DNA of 46,773 nt from a virus, in IMG/VR virus record IMGVR_UViG_3300044511_000163, positions 1 through 46,773 of that record; one strand, written 5' to 3'. The translations under genes were made by a program, and so were the position numbers. This document shows positions 25,901 to 33,100 of the stretch, piece after piece (position 1 is the stretch's first letter; every line of letters begins with the position of its first letter). The notes under the pieces are model-generated. The model made no database searches. It was not told where the DNA came from and saw only the letters and a list, made by a program, of their open reading frames with translations.

Positions 25901-26425
25901 AGCCTTCGTGATCCCGCTCGTGATGGCGTGCTCCACTCCCGCAGCTACAGCCTTGCGCTGGACAACCTTCTCTCCTGCGGCGAAACCGCCGGTTATCCAG
26001 ATGTCGATGGCGAAGCCGGGCACCTCCAGGAGCACGTCGAGCACATCGTACCCGAACGATGTCGGCCGCCGCCGCTCGGCCATGAAGTCGGCCAGATTTT
26101 GTTCGTCTTCCGGTGTCCCCCTTCCCTGCTTCACGCGCTTGGCGCTCATCAGCGTGCTGCCCAGGCGGACGGTCGAAGCCGTGGCGCCGACCCAGAGTGG
26201 CAGGCGTTCCAGCGGCCGCTCGAACGCCTCGCCGATAGTCTTCGTCGGGTAGAACGAGCGGGGGACGCCGAGGTGGCCAGGCAGGCGGCGCTCCTCGGCG
26301 AGAGCGCCAAACACGCCTTCAAGCGGGTGCTTGGGTTTCCTAACGACGGCGAAGCCGGTTTCTTCTGGGCCAGCGTTGGCGCGGGCCACGATGCCAGCGA
26401 TCTGCTTCTTGAGCGCGTCGTTCAT
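16994..26425 (-). CDS. Giant polyvalent internal virion protein with ParB-like, helicase and metallopeptidase domains, 3143 aa
   Basis: Domains in order: helical/hydrophobic N-terminus (1-370); disordered Pro/Glu-rich linker (375-600) with PKEPE repeats; DdrB/ParB-like domain (about 605-760, ending near GGNARSMAVQLAYSRG); two nucleic-acid-binding-like modules with GNTKPFRDLL-x-IGGRWD (about 1180-1310); SNF2/DarB-type helicase, Walker A K1420 in AGTGKT, box II DESQ (1488-1491), SATPFEN near 1520, helicase C-terminal half to about 1860; zincin motif HELGH (H2081, E2082, H2085) with E2139 in GWAEFFAHYL as probable third ligand; long helical C-terminus (2200-3143) like large-polyvalent-protein-associated domains. 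It follows gp14- and gp15-like genes, the slot of T7 gp16, so it is probably ejected into the host with the DNA. Confidence 0.88.
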   Translation of the reverse strand: MNDALKKQIAGIVARANAGPEETGFAVVRKPKHPLEGVFGALAEERRLPGHLGVPRSFYPTKTIGEAFERPLERLPLWVGATASTVRLGSTLMSAKRVKQGRGTPEDEQNLADFMAERRRPTSFGYDVLDVLLEVPGFAIDIWITGGFAAGEKVVQRKAVAAGVEHAITSGITKAAAKEVVNVAGKSSLKAADAALRATVNSAAAAAVTGRWMPEALEATIPEIREAGIDGDTFYFALANQTTTFLEQLPRAWLNQTIEFLGERAGGAADYIPFVNKITKLQSDVIRWAMAKAGKESASRIIGDVLLNKFAYHGIAVEIGEEIFSNFLRAAAGLQGWEKVIPSRRELAVMATAFAFPSGTAAVADILLAPKKKTRPPSGTQPKAGVPPEPAPAAPTTAEPTTPSPEPTPEEGAAPEPQGPVEPEPAAEPPETPKEPETPKEPEKPKEPEKPEESAPPQGDPEDFEPAPVQEETPPAPTPEEEQQEEDEEEVPPAPTAPEEAKPEAEPEVPESVRQARARLEKLLGKKRPAAETEAAPETTPAAEPAAQEAPAATQEEAPAEQPQPVEEAAPAPQEPEAAAAAAPASAKLTGPRGRQASLELPENRSLPVTYAIVEADSLVPSHDARQGFRRNPAGDINERPYEDPTAGAASRETVESIARNPKPSLLVTDTPTAVDGPPIVTEGGVVLGGNARSMAVQLAYSRGQEQATRLRESTLAVASQFGVDEAQAAGIANPVLVRIVERGREGEPGSLSRELNKPLTTAKTATTEAVSRGRKLTAEAASALSAEIGDGTLAETLNNPAGWKNVAILLVQSGVLDQSDIVSMIEPSGRAGLPPKPTAAAKATIESALLGSVVNDVRRLEEMSDATRQQVIKALPYLVRLKSRWSEFSTIFLNSLDAQVFARRSGTSVEQAVSQQSITPEAWQEDRMAVELAIAMSDDTAGAFAARMSALAQTADDLASGQTDIFGSEGKSIEERAKEIFTAQFRSSSARVQRGDAEGAGGGVPGESVREGKTGRRRAKKVKKLGDGPDSTKSAVTELGMAATEAANTEWDPELIAAAAELARAMAVDGGTSDFRKFTEACRAMYGAQLDRYLMPAWLMARGMVGPAVRSKMTSEADCAKISDGLPPSDLADRNDRDPDEQESETPSEEGAPGDEGGGLSQHEKDAKLLASEGLRVVERTTKSGAKFYAVTGKLSENKSLLNSLGLLPPYTIGNEHFRRLTTGHDPTAQIADLLRKERRAEEQKKEGDEKAAKATRASGMVITGPYSGWSYVSGNTKPFRDLLRDIGGRWDSQQRRWVFYTNEALGQTPPIIRIGRELIARGQVTPEGEVITSKARAEQEKYARARDKDGRRDDERLQAANVGEYVSPETEALIMRGAKHGIPPDVLADQVRDVALAVFGYVKQKACFLLANEAGTGKTFVLGGAIREMRKRGAKRFIYATMNQDLIEQIKGDLNDYGLEGVQFVTYNALGAGAVPDATGAVVIFDESQNIKNVMSAQGAAAQKLMANARFTLFTSATPFENPVQCRYLAATGVFEGEDTGGFVEWAKTFGAKVKGGKKPSDASGTEGTLYWPLGSVRGTLLTQARNWFSRRALMTQRDARLPKDKVTCELRSVKANAELLDLYYRVADAYQAALAGAGSHNRTIRMHAAGLLKRILEASKIEAALERIQSHLDAGRQVVVFVETKADRHVGRFRLSDGWVKYHGGKIKSDTLYTYPQMRAMYDEWKAGREAGPPPFATSIIAIAKAFHDAGIDVELPSTAEMIQAKFGQQCGVYTGAVSAAEATAAKREFLDGKLKVLICTMAKGGTGLSLQDTVGNRPRGQVNINLPWTATGAAQVNARICRYGMQSEAYVEWLVAEQVPFEQATLRPRIAARMRDMGAIVRGVDSALAGAVSGDYSFDEDGAIQVATGRSEQQIDPAGVISAIDGETEEADNGAESKVIDTLRLSVSGSMARFLPPGHPDRMGRPSQNPIEEVEQRKQRRSAEASPRMSHPGEGVPIASGLAGVAEAPEKMPEGGPVSARDVIASINHAIAAVHGVETPIRHGRLGPGSRKALGIFKLLWAVVRMRRHNDVYTASHELGHALDDALNNWKIGDESPVWVPPKVTAKAAQQIHKLGLALYPNAKHWLQVREGWAEFFAHYLNTDKPELVAPDAVAWLRDVLFKENAELGRRVERARVRATAWRKQGAQERAGKSIASWDTLLERMRRFSARAALRRFMMDWIETGWALRAAKRPYEIYKAFRGSHRQRARYMVDKGMIDLNAQGTGDPGLREILKPVRDADLGREFMLYLWARRAIALAAEGGRDAGLTIHDARTIFGELHEAKAGNKTFAEIAAAVYDWHEGLLDYCAQASSMFASVVENIRESEQRMARAAAALGYDLTGGNYISLQREFSELEKEARNYRGEPGGLVAHLHGSMRRLKMDPIEGLVAETERMVERAHREAVITALLEWGRSTPRSGSIIEPVSPEIAEAYHASIEDVLEAANDELRRAGLEPLQSIEQIRAQILQQAIAHGVTEDMSADEIKAYVDQMLRKTLARIVTFHAPLYKAKTGEAILFRYGDDGAVQMYQVDPGVLEALMGANPADVHWIIRWLWKHPATLFKLGVTGLRASFALVTGPLRDALTLYMTTRGDIFQLFRMVRWYMGLYPRAFVRAATRGRIGKSEILDLYDRMGIGMATSLRGDLPHSRSYARSLTKTLARQALEVRSWTHLCQAFIDYVRDVLQFSENVPRALEMRLTLEQHGWKPGDPMTFDVMIDAMLAGREVTVDFAAAGRLGAVWNQYVPFFNPSIQGVRAFVRAARRDPAQFAARVAAMQAFVVALWWRHKDDDWWNELDPEERMRNIWFPVRVPGEKARQLVRIPIPPEIGCLVMMPLMLLDALYKEDKGLAMRSIGVGMAGLAPPLIPHTAKIAYEQARNVDLYTKRPIVPRALTETGPAGGQFNEYTSGLAVWLGKTFPEHASPLRIDHLIKNVFGGVATDALGLADVLAGDSKLRQWEPADITILGRVMRVGGEAGTRPYSVSKLYDRLEDAYARQDSYLHQETEGERAERLMLEDAKTAIASLSVLRTAAWATDKRASMTLQMASIARAALKALESRSRALDEAMSATAKELSKQAEVVKLSLRERLRARGTVSTGASQ
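25068..25141 (-). repeat. 18-bp tandem repeat coding Pro-Glu-Lys linker
   Basis: About four copies of an 18-base unit (GGGCTCCTTGGGCGTCTC on the + strand, with single-base changes) encode PETPKE/PEKPKE. They lie in the disordered linker of the giant protein and can vary in number by slippage. Confidence 0.8.
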
Positions 26426-26449
26426 TGATAGCGACCGATGCGCGACGCG

Positions 26450-27967
26450 CTAACGCTCTACATGACGACGCGCGGCGAAGTTTGAATGCCAGCGCGGCGG
26501 ACTCGTCCTGTCAGGCGTGACTTTCTTGGGAGGCTGGTTGGCCCCCTGATTGTTCGTCTTGCGCGCCGCCTCATCCTCCTCGTCCAACGGCGCTCCGATG
26601 AGGCCAAGGAAACGGTGTCTCTCGTCCTCGGCTTCGGCTTCGGCGCGCTCTACGCCGCGCATGTATTCATCGAAGCGTCGCTCGATCTCGGCCTGGTCCA
26701 CGCCTTTCAGCGCTTCCAGCAGGCGCTTCTCGCTCTCCGGATCGAGCATTTCGTTTTCGCCGAGCCCAAGCGCCTTGGTCACCGCGTCGATGTCTACGGT
26801 CTTCTTGTACGCATCGACCGCAGCGGCAATCTGATCGTTGCTCAGCGAGACCGGCTTGGATCCACTGGCCTCCGGCGGAGCCGGCGCGGTTTCTTTGTTG
26901 GGATCGAGCGGTGCCGGCAATCCGAGCGAGGCGGCGAGCTTGGCGGCCTCGTCGTAGAACGCGGACGGCCGCCCGGAGGGCTTGTAGAACCCGGTTGAGT
27001 CAGGCACCAACTTCTCTGGGTACAGCTTCTCCAAGACCTTGATGCCGGCGTCGTAGGCGTCCCAGCTCGCCTTGGTTTTGTCGGCTCCGAGCGGAGCCGC
27101 CTTCGTGCTCGGCGCGGGCAACAGCTCGTTGTAGACATCCTGGGCTCCGCGCGTGACCTCCTCGGGGCTGGAGAACGGCGTCATCAAGAAGCGCTGGTGC
27201 GCGACCGCGAAACGATCGAAGTTGCCGGCGGCTGCCAGCGGCCCGCCCATCTGTTGTAGGGCGACCGCCTGCTCCATCATGCGCTGGCCTTCCTCTTGCT
27301 GGCGCATCAGCGTCGCATTCTCTTTCGCCCGCGCATCGAGAAGGTCGTCTACCGCCTCCTGAACCACCTCGGTCGATGGGCGCTGCCGTCCACGGCGGTC
27401 AACGGCCGTGGGACCTTCCAGCATTTCGATGAGGCGAGTGCCGGTCTCCTGATCGACGGCAGGCTGCGCCCCCTCGGCCGTCGGCTGCATCAGCTTGGTG
27501 ACGTTGCTGGCGAGCTGCTCGCGGCGGTACTGGGCCTTGTCGGCATCGAGGCCCTGTCGCATGCGGGCCAACTCCAGAGTGCGGCCCAGCGGATCCATGT
27601 CCTTCATCAGCCGGGTGGCTTCGCCGATCGACTCGCCCCACTTGCGCGAGAGAGACTCCGGCAGATCCGGCAGATCGCCAAAGGTCTGCAAGACTTCGCG
27701 GGCGAAGGCCGTGTCCTGCTGGTACTTGTCCGCGCTGGCCTCGCGCGCGCTCTCGGCCCGCTCGTCATCAACCTTCTGCCTGTCTAGATCAAGCTTCTCG
27801 CGCGCGATATCTTGGCCAGCGGCGACAGCGTTCTTCTCTTCCTCGTCCTTCTTGCGGCGTCGCTCCAACTCGCCGATGTCGAGCTTGGCCTTGGCAAGAG
27901 CCTCGGCCATGCGGCCAGCGGAGGCGATGCCCTCCATCCAGGGTGCCGGGTTGATCTTGAAAGGCAT
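26450..27967 (-). CDS. Internal virion protein, T7 gp15-like by position, 505 aa
   Basis: A long, mostly helical, highly charged protein with strong coiled-coil stretches (LDIGELERRRKKDEEEK, KLDLDRQKVDDERAES) and no membrane segment. It has no close motif, but the size, composition and place between the gp14-like gene and the giant gene fit the second ejection protein of podoviruses, which helps form a channel through the periplasm. The ATG at 27967 begins MPFKINPAPW. The C-terminus is basic and disordered. Confidence 0.75.
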   Translation of the reverse strand: MPFKINPAPWMEGIASAGRMAEALAKAKLDIGELERRRKKDEEEKNAVAAGQDIAREKLDLDRQKVDDERAESAREASADKYQQDTAFAREVLQTFGDLPDLPESLSRKWGESIGEATRLMKDMDPLGRTLELARMRQGLDADKAQYRREQLASNVTKLMQPTAEGAQPAVDQETGTRLIEMLEGPTAVDRRGRQRPSTEVVQEAVDDLLDARAKENATLMRQQEEGQRMMEQAVALQQMGGPLAAAGNFDRFAVAHQRFLMTPFSSPEEVTRGAQDVYNELLPAPSTKAAPLGADKTKASWDAYDAGIKVLEKLYPEKLVPDSTGFYKPSGRPSAFYDEAAKLAASLGLPAPLDPNKETAPAPPEASGSKPVSLSNDQIAAAVDAYKKTVDIDAVTKALGLGENEMLDPESEKRLLEALKGVDQAEIERRFDEYMRGVERAEAEAEDERHRFLGLIGAPLDEEDEAARKTNNQGANQPPKKVTPDRTSPPRWHSNFAARRHVER

Positions 27968-27970
27968 GGC

Positions 27971-28621
27971 CTATGTCTTCGCGGACGACGAAGAGGGCGT
28001 CTGCGCATTCGCGTTTGTCATTTTGCTGAGCATCAGCAGGTACGCCCAGGGCGAGAGGTCTGGCGTGGTCACGCTGTCGTCCACCTGGCTGATGAGGTCG
28101 ATCATCGTGTTGCCGTATTGGCCAGCAACGTCGGCCTTCTTGCCGAGGATGTTGGCCAGCGCGGCGCTGGAGTTGCCGATGAGCTGGGCGCCGCCGAGCT
28201 TGGTCTGTGCCAGGGCCGAGGCGTGCGACGAGGAAATGTCAGCAACGGTGCGGGCCACGTCGGCGCTCATGCCGCGCAGCGCAGCGTCGTAGGCGCTGGT
28301 CCCCAGGCGGCCGGATCCAGCCATCCCGGCCTTGAGGCCACCAAGCGCTGATGCGAAGCCGGCGGCGGCATTGGAGACGGCTCCAGCCTGGCTCGCCCTG
28401 ATGGCTGTCTCTGCGCCTGTCGCGGCCTTCTTGTTCTGCTCGTGCTGCAGCGTGGCGAGGCGCTGAGCTTCGGAGAACTGCACGTTCTGGATCGTTGACG
28501 TGCGCGCGGCCTGCGCCTTGGCTTGGCGCAGCCTCTTCTTCGCGGACGACGAAGAGGCGAGGCTGCTGAGCGCTCCGCTGGCAACCTGCGCACCGAGAAG
28601 TAGGGGCACCCATGCAACCAT
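27971..28621 (-). CDS. Internal virion protein, T7 gp14-like, 216 aa
   Basis: The start VAWVPLLLGAQVASGALSSLA and the alanine/serine/glutamine-rich helical body (FSEAQRLATLQHEQNKK) match podoviral gp14-like ejection proteins, which insert in the outer membrane and open the way for DNA. It lies just before the gp15-like gene. The peptide SSSSAK occurs near both ends, encoded by an identical 21-base sequence (27976-27996 and 28537-28557). Confidence 0.78.
   Translation of the reverse strand: MVAWVPLLLGAQVASGALSSLASSSSAKKRLRQAKAQAARTSTIQNVQFSEAQRLATLQHEQNKKAATGAETAIRASQAGAVSNAAAGFASALGGLKAGMAGSGRLGTSAYDAALRGMSADVARTVADISSSHASALAQTKLGGAQLIGNSSAALANILGKKADVAGQYGNTMIDLISQVDDSVTTPDLSPWAYLLMLSKMTNANAQTPSSSSAKT
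27976..28557. repeat. 21-bp direct repeat at both ends of the gp14-like gene
   Basis: Positions 27976-27996 and 28537-28557 are identical over 21 bases, starting TCTTCGCGGACGACGAAGAG. Each copy is also a small inverted repeat (TCTTCG/CGAAGA). It encodes Ser-Ser-Ser-Ser-Ala-Lys in the same frame. Confidence 0.75.
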
Positions 28622-28623
28622 GG

Positions 28624-29133
28624 CTATAACCTCCGTCGGAAGATGGCCGTCACGCCAGCGCCGACGGTCGCCGTTCCGGTCACGAAGTACGAGACGATAT
28701 CGTCCTTGGAGAAGTCAACCCGCAGGCCGCTGTTGTAGTAGAGCTGCTCTCCGCCGGCCAACTGGAACGTCGTTTTCGCCGATCCGTTGGCCCGCACTTC
28801 GTATGTCGGCGTGTCGCCTGGCGCTCCCTTTTGTGCGTAGACCTCGACCAGCGTGGCGTTGAACGGCAGCTTGTACCCCATGGTGGCCGACATGGTGAGC
28901 CCGCCGGGAATAGAGATGTACGCGTTGGTGACGCCGGAGGAGGCCGAGCCGGCAAGAGTGATCGTCCTGGCCGAGAGCCACTTGCCTAGCGCCTGGTGGT
29001 AGATGCCAAGCTCCTGGAGCTGGCTGAACCAGTAGAGCGCTCCGTCGGGCGGCGCGGCCGGCGCCAACGCGCCAGACTGCTCGCCAATGCGTAGGTTGCG
29101 CAGCCCCCACAGCGCTGCCTGGCTGCGGTTCAT
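28624..29133 (-). CDS. Tail-associated beta-rich protein, 169 aa
   Basis: The first 45 residues are helical with a Trp-rich motif (LRNLRIGEQSG, YWFSQLQELG), followed by a beta sandwich with alternating Gly/Thr/Ser. The helical start could attach to the tail and the beta domain could face outward. The start overlaps the upstream stop (TAATG). Function inferred from position among tail genes only. Confidence 0.65.
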   Translation of the reverse strand: MNRSQAALWGLRNLRIGEQSGALAPAAPPDGALYWFSQLQELGIYHQALGKWLSARTITLAGSASSGVTNAYISIPGGLTMSATMGYKLPFNATLVEVYAQKGAPGDTPTYEVRANGSAKTTFQLAGGEQLYYNSGLRVDFSKDDIVSYFVTGTATVGAGVTAIFRRRL

Positions 29134-29585
29134 TAGAACCAGCCCCCGTAGGCGAAGACCCGGAACGTTTCTCCGATAGCGGTCGTGACCCGCAACTGGT
29201 CGCCGACCTCCAAGATGAGAACGCGGCCGTTGCTTTCAGACGTGGCGCAGGTGTTGGGCAGCGTGAGCCAGGAGCCTTCCCAGGTCTGCACGGTCGAAGA
29301 CGGCGCCGCTACTGCAGTGACGCTGATCTCGCCAAGCAAATGGAAGGTCGCCGAGCGATACAGAAACATGCGGACCATGCCGGCGGTCGTCGCGCCAACG
29401 GCCTTGGCGAACACATAGTCGATGCGCACGCCGTCTCGCTTGTCGCCAATGGCGTTGGAGGCCGTGGTGGCGTCAACGAGCACTCCGTAGTTGGTCGGCG
29501 CAGTCAGGCTCGTCTCGGCGATGCTGATACTAACGGCGCCGAGGAGAGGGCTCGCAGTGAAGCGGGCGATCGGATTGGCGGCCAT
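29133..29585 (-). CDS. Small beta-sandwich virion protein, 150 aa
   Basis: Strand-rich with short turns (RIDYVFAKAVGATTAG, RVTTAIGETFRVFAYGGWF). It shares the pattern of the proteins at 34174 and 34583: a strand pair, a short stretch with many Thr/Ser, then a closing strand ending in Phe. A head-decoration or tail-fibre-like role is possible. Overlaps by one base with both neighbours. Confidence 0.6.
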   Translation of the reverse strand: MAANPIARFTASPLLGAVSISIAETSLTAPTNYGVLVDATTASNAIGDKRDGVRIDYVFAKAVGATTAGMVRMFLYRSATFHLLGEISVTAVAAPSSTVQTWEGSWLTLPNTCATSESNGRVLILEVGDQLRVTTAIGETFRVFAYGGWF

Positions 29586-30145
29586 TAGCGGAAGGCTCCT
29601 CGCTGCAGAACGGTGTCGTGATTGCGGGACAGCGCCGAAATGCCGGCCTGGCGTCTCGCCGATGACCGAATGTTGGGGGCTTCCACTTGGTCGAGCCTCG
29701 TCGCCTGTTCGCTGGTCGTAGCCAGCGTGGCGTCCTGCGCGGCGGTCTGCTTGGCCATCACCTGCATGGCGTCGGCCATTGTCGCGCCTGGCAGGCCGGT
29801 CAGCCCGCGCTCGTTCTGGATGTCGGCGAGCCTCGGTCTGGCAGCAAGCCGGCCGTTGCTGTCTACGGTCATCGACAGCGCGAGCTTGATGGACACGCGC
29901 TTGGGGCTGCCGGTCGTGAAGACCAGCGGATCGCCAAGGCGCAGCGCCAGGTTGCCCTTCTCGTCCACGAAGAAGTAGTCGGTCAGATCAAGCGCAAGGT
30001 TGCCGGCCTGATCGAGCGTGACAGGAGCCTGGGTCGGCGGGCTCGTCATAGCCCGCGCGCCACGGCGGAGCCTCGGGTCGCTCGACCCCAGGAGGGGCGA
30101 GAGCCCGGCGACTCCGGGAATGCCGGCTCGTCTACGGGCGGTCAT
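29585..30145 (-). CDS. Hypothetical tail-region protein, 186 aa
   Basis: A basic, Arg/Gly-rich start, a strand-rich middle (LALDLTDYFFVDEKGNLALRLGDPLVF) and a helical C-terminus (TMADAMQVMAKQTAAQDATLATT). The helix could be a trimeric stalk, as in fibres. The ATG at 30145 overlaps the stop of the nozzle gene (ATGA). No family recognised. Confidence 0.6.
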   Translation of the reverse strand: MTARRRAGIPGVAGLSPLLGSSDPRLRRGARAMTSPPTQAPVTLDQAGNLALDLTDYFFVDEKGNLALRLGDPLVFTTGSPKRVSIKLALSMTVDSNGRLAARPRLADIQNERGLTGLPGATMADAMQVMAKQTAAQDATLATTSEQATRLDQVEAPNIRSSARRQAGISALSRNHDTVLQRGAFR

Positions 30146-33100
30146 CTGGGCCGCCTCCGCCCGCCTTCGTGCATGTCGAGCATGATGGATTCTACTGCCC
30201 AGCGCGACGCGGCGCGGCGCGACCGCAGCCTGAGCCAGAGGTAGTCACCAGACGCCCGCGTGCGCACCGTGCTTCCGTGCCCAGCGCGGAAGGTTCCGTG
30301 CTCCTGCGGCGTGTCGCGCACGTCGGGCACGAGCGAGGTATACAGCTCGTAGTCCAGGTCCCCCTGGGACGCGGCCAAGATGGCCTTCAAGGCCGTGACC
30401 TTGGTGCGCATGTCGCTGTCGCGCGGGCTGATCGGTCCGATCAGCACGTCACTGTCGATGGCCCGGCCGTCGTCGTCCGTGGCCGTCTTGGAGATCCGCT
30501 GGACGTAGCCGTTGGCGCTGCCGATCACGGTGCAGCGATCGTTGGCCGTGTCGGAGTCGATGGTGAGCGCGGACGCCGGGTTGAAGAGGCTGTAGGTCTG
30601 GCCGCTGTCAGGCCCGAAGGTCACCGGCCACCAGGCGTTCTTGCGGCGCGACCAGAACCAGTGCCGCAGGTTGGCGAAGTTGGATGGGGTCGTGACCGTG
30701 TAGGGCACGACGTACAAGTGGATGCCTTCGTGCTCGTCGTCCCAGGCGAGCTTGAACATGTAGACGCTGAGGTCCACGGCGGCCATGAGGCGATCTACGC
30801 GGTGGCGCGTGATCTTTCTCGGCGGCCCGAGCGGGTTGAAGAGGTAGACGCCTCCGCGCGATCCAGCGAAATAGCTGCGCCCTTCGTCGTCGCGGCACCA
30901 GGAATCCTGGCCGAAGGCCATGCCGGTGACGTTGGTGATGAGGTCGATGGACGAGCCGCCGAGCATTGGATCGCCCGTCACGCGATAGATCGTCGAGTCG
31001 CCTCCGATCGCCAGGAGGTCGTCGCCGATCGGCATGAGCGAGTTCACGATGTCGGGCATCGGCCCGATGCCGGAGGTCGTGCCGTCCACGGACTGAGCGA
31101 CGTTCACGATCGGCGGGTTGGTGTCCCAGTCGTAAGGATTCCCGATGGCGCTGGCGTGCCACGAGTGCGGGGCGTTGTCGCCACGGGCCAGGATCACGCG
31201 GCCGAAGCAGAGCGCGATCAGCTTGTAGCGCGGCGGAATCTTCCCCGCCGTTTTCGACTTCCACTCGTAGAGCTTGTCGTCGCGCGGGTTGTAGCGGAAG
31301 TAGCGCTCGCCGTCGGTGAAGAAGCGCTCACCGTAGGCGGTGACGCTGTAGATGCACGGCCAGTTGGTGAACAGCGGGTTCGTGAGGCCGGCGTCGAGCG
31401 TAACGATCGTCGAGGCCGACGACGTGAACTTGTAGAGCTGGCCGACCGACACGGCCAGATTCGTCGTCTGCCGCAGGCTCCCGACGGTCTGGTCGGCCGA
31501 GGCGAGGCGGACCTTGCGAAGACCCTGCTGAGTAGAGGCGTCGTTGCCGGTCGTGTCGCAGGCGATGTAGATGAACTCCGGCACGTCGATGGACGAGCCT
31601 GTGCCGTAGTTGGGGTAGGTTTGGTGCAGCGCGACGGCCTGGCCGGCTAGATAGTTGTTGTTTGAGCCGTCGGTGTCGCGGTAAAGCGCTGGCGCTGTCG
31701 GTGTTCCCGAGTCTGGTTCCCAAAAGAACACGGTCACGGAGTTCGTGTTGAAGGCGCCGTCATCCCACGGGATGTAGACGCGCTGACCGAAGACGGCCGT
31801 TCCGTTGGCGATGTTCTCGTCGCGCTGCATCTGCACGATCGTCGTGGTCGGCGCGTTGAGCGTTGGATAGCTGAAATAGGACAGGTTCGTGAACGTGTTG
31901 CCGTTGTCCACGATCGTCCGGATATACATTGTTGCCGTTCCGGCTGACAAACCTGACGCCGGATAGCTCGGCGGCGAGCTGACTGGGTATGTTGGGCCGA
32001 CGGTGGAGACGTAACGCGTGCCGCCAAACTCGACGACTTCTACACCGTAGCCGTGGCCAGCGAAGGCTTGAGGGGTTCCGCCAGACTTGAAGGCGTCCGA
32101 TGCCGCCCACACGCACTTCCCAGCCTTGTCGAACTTGGCTGTCACCATCGACGCGGCCAGCAGGTAGCGCTCATTGGTCGCGACCGAGAAGCTGTCCGTT
32201 GGCGGCTTGGGATAGTGGTTCGCGCCCGTAACCGTGTCGTACTTCCAGGTGTGCGAGTTGGGCAGGATGTTCCACACGCCGTACTCGTGGCAGGCGTGAC
32301 CCTCGATCTGCGACACCAGCCCCGACGAGGCCGGCGACGCGGCCACTCCGGCAGTGAGGCCGTAGTTGTAGGTGCAACCCATCTGCATGACCATCCCGTT
32401 GAACGGGTAGTCGAATGGGTTGTCGCCGGTGTCCGCCTGCGCGCGTCCGATCGTGCTTGCGCCAGACGCAGACCACAGCGCCGTCTGGTACGTAGACATG
32501 GTGGCGCCGTCGCTGGCCCGCGTGAGCGTCACCTGCGTACCATTGATGCGCACGTAGGAGTTGGCCGCCGATCCCGGCCTGACGTACCACACGATCATTA
32601 GGGGCGTGTTGACCTTGCCGCCAGTGACGCTGCCTCCGTTCGAGAGGTCGTAGTAGTAGCTCTGCGCGCCGTCGCGCACGCAGATGTAGCCATAGGTCGT
32701 GTCGAAGCCCTTGCCGACCACGGTGCCCTTGGTGTTCAGCATCAGGATCTTGGCGTCGGAGCCGCCCTGCGCGCCGGGCGACGTGTGCAGCGCCGCGATG
32801 ATGTCGTACTTCGGAGATGCCTGGTCTTCGAGATCCTGTGAGCCGGGGACGATCAGGCACCAGAAACAGAAGGACGAGTTCTCGAACTTCGGGATCATGG
32901 CGCCGCCGCCGGACGAGCTGGCCTCGTTGACGGCGATAGGTGATGTCAAGGCCGATGCGCCAACCATCGTCGGCGAGCCGGTCTGCGACTTGCTGGATCC
33001 GTAGAAGAGAAGCCCCGGCATGCCGCCCAGCGCGTTGCTCAGGTACTTCGGCGCGATGGCGGCAGACGACGCCTGGAAGAACGAGTTGTAGTTATCGACG

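Noticed and set aside
30169-31650. 493-codon + strand frame opposite the nozzle gene
   Set aside because: Complement shadow of a well-supported gene; Val/Arg/Asp-rich composition without motifs.
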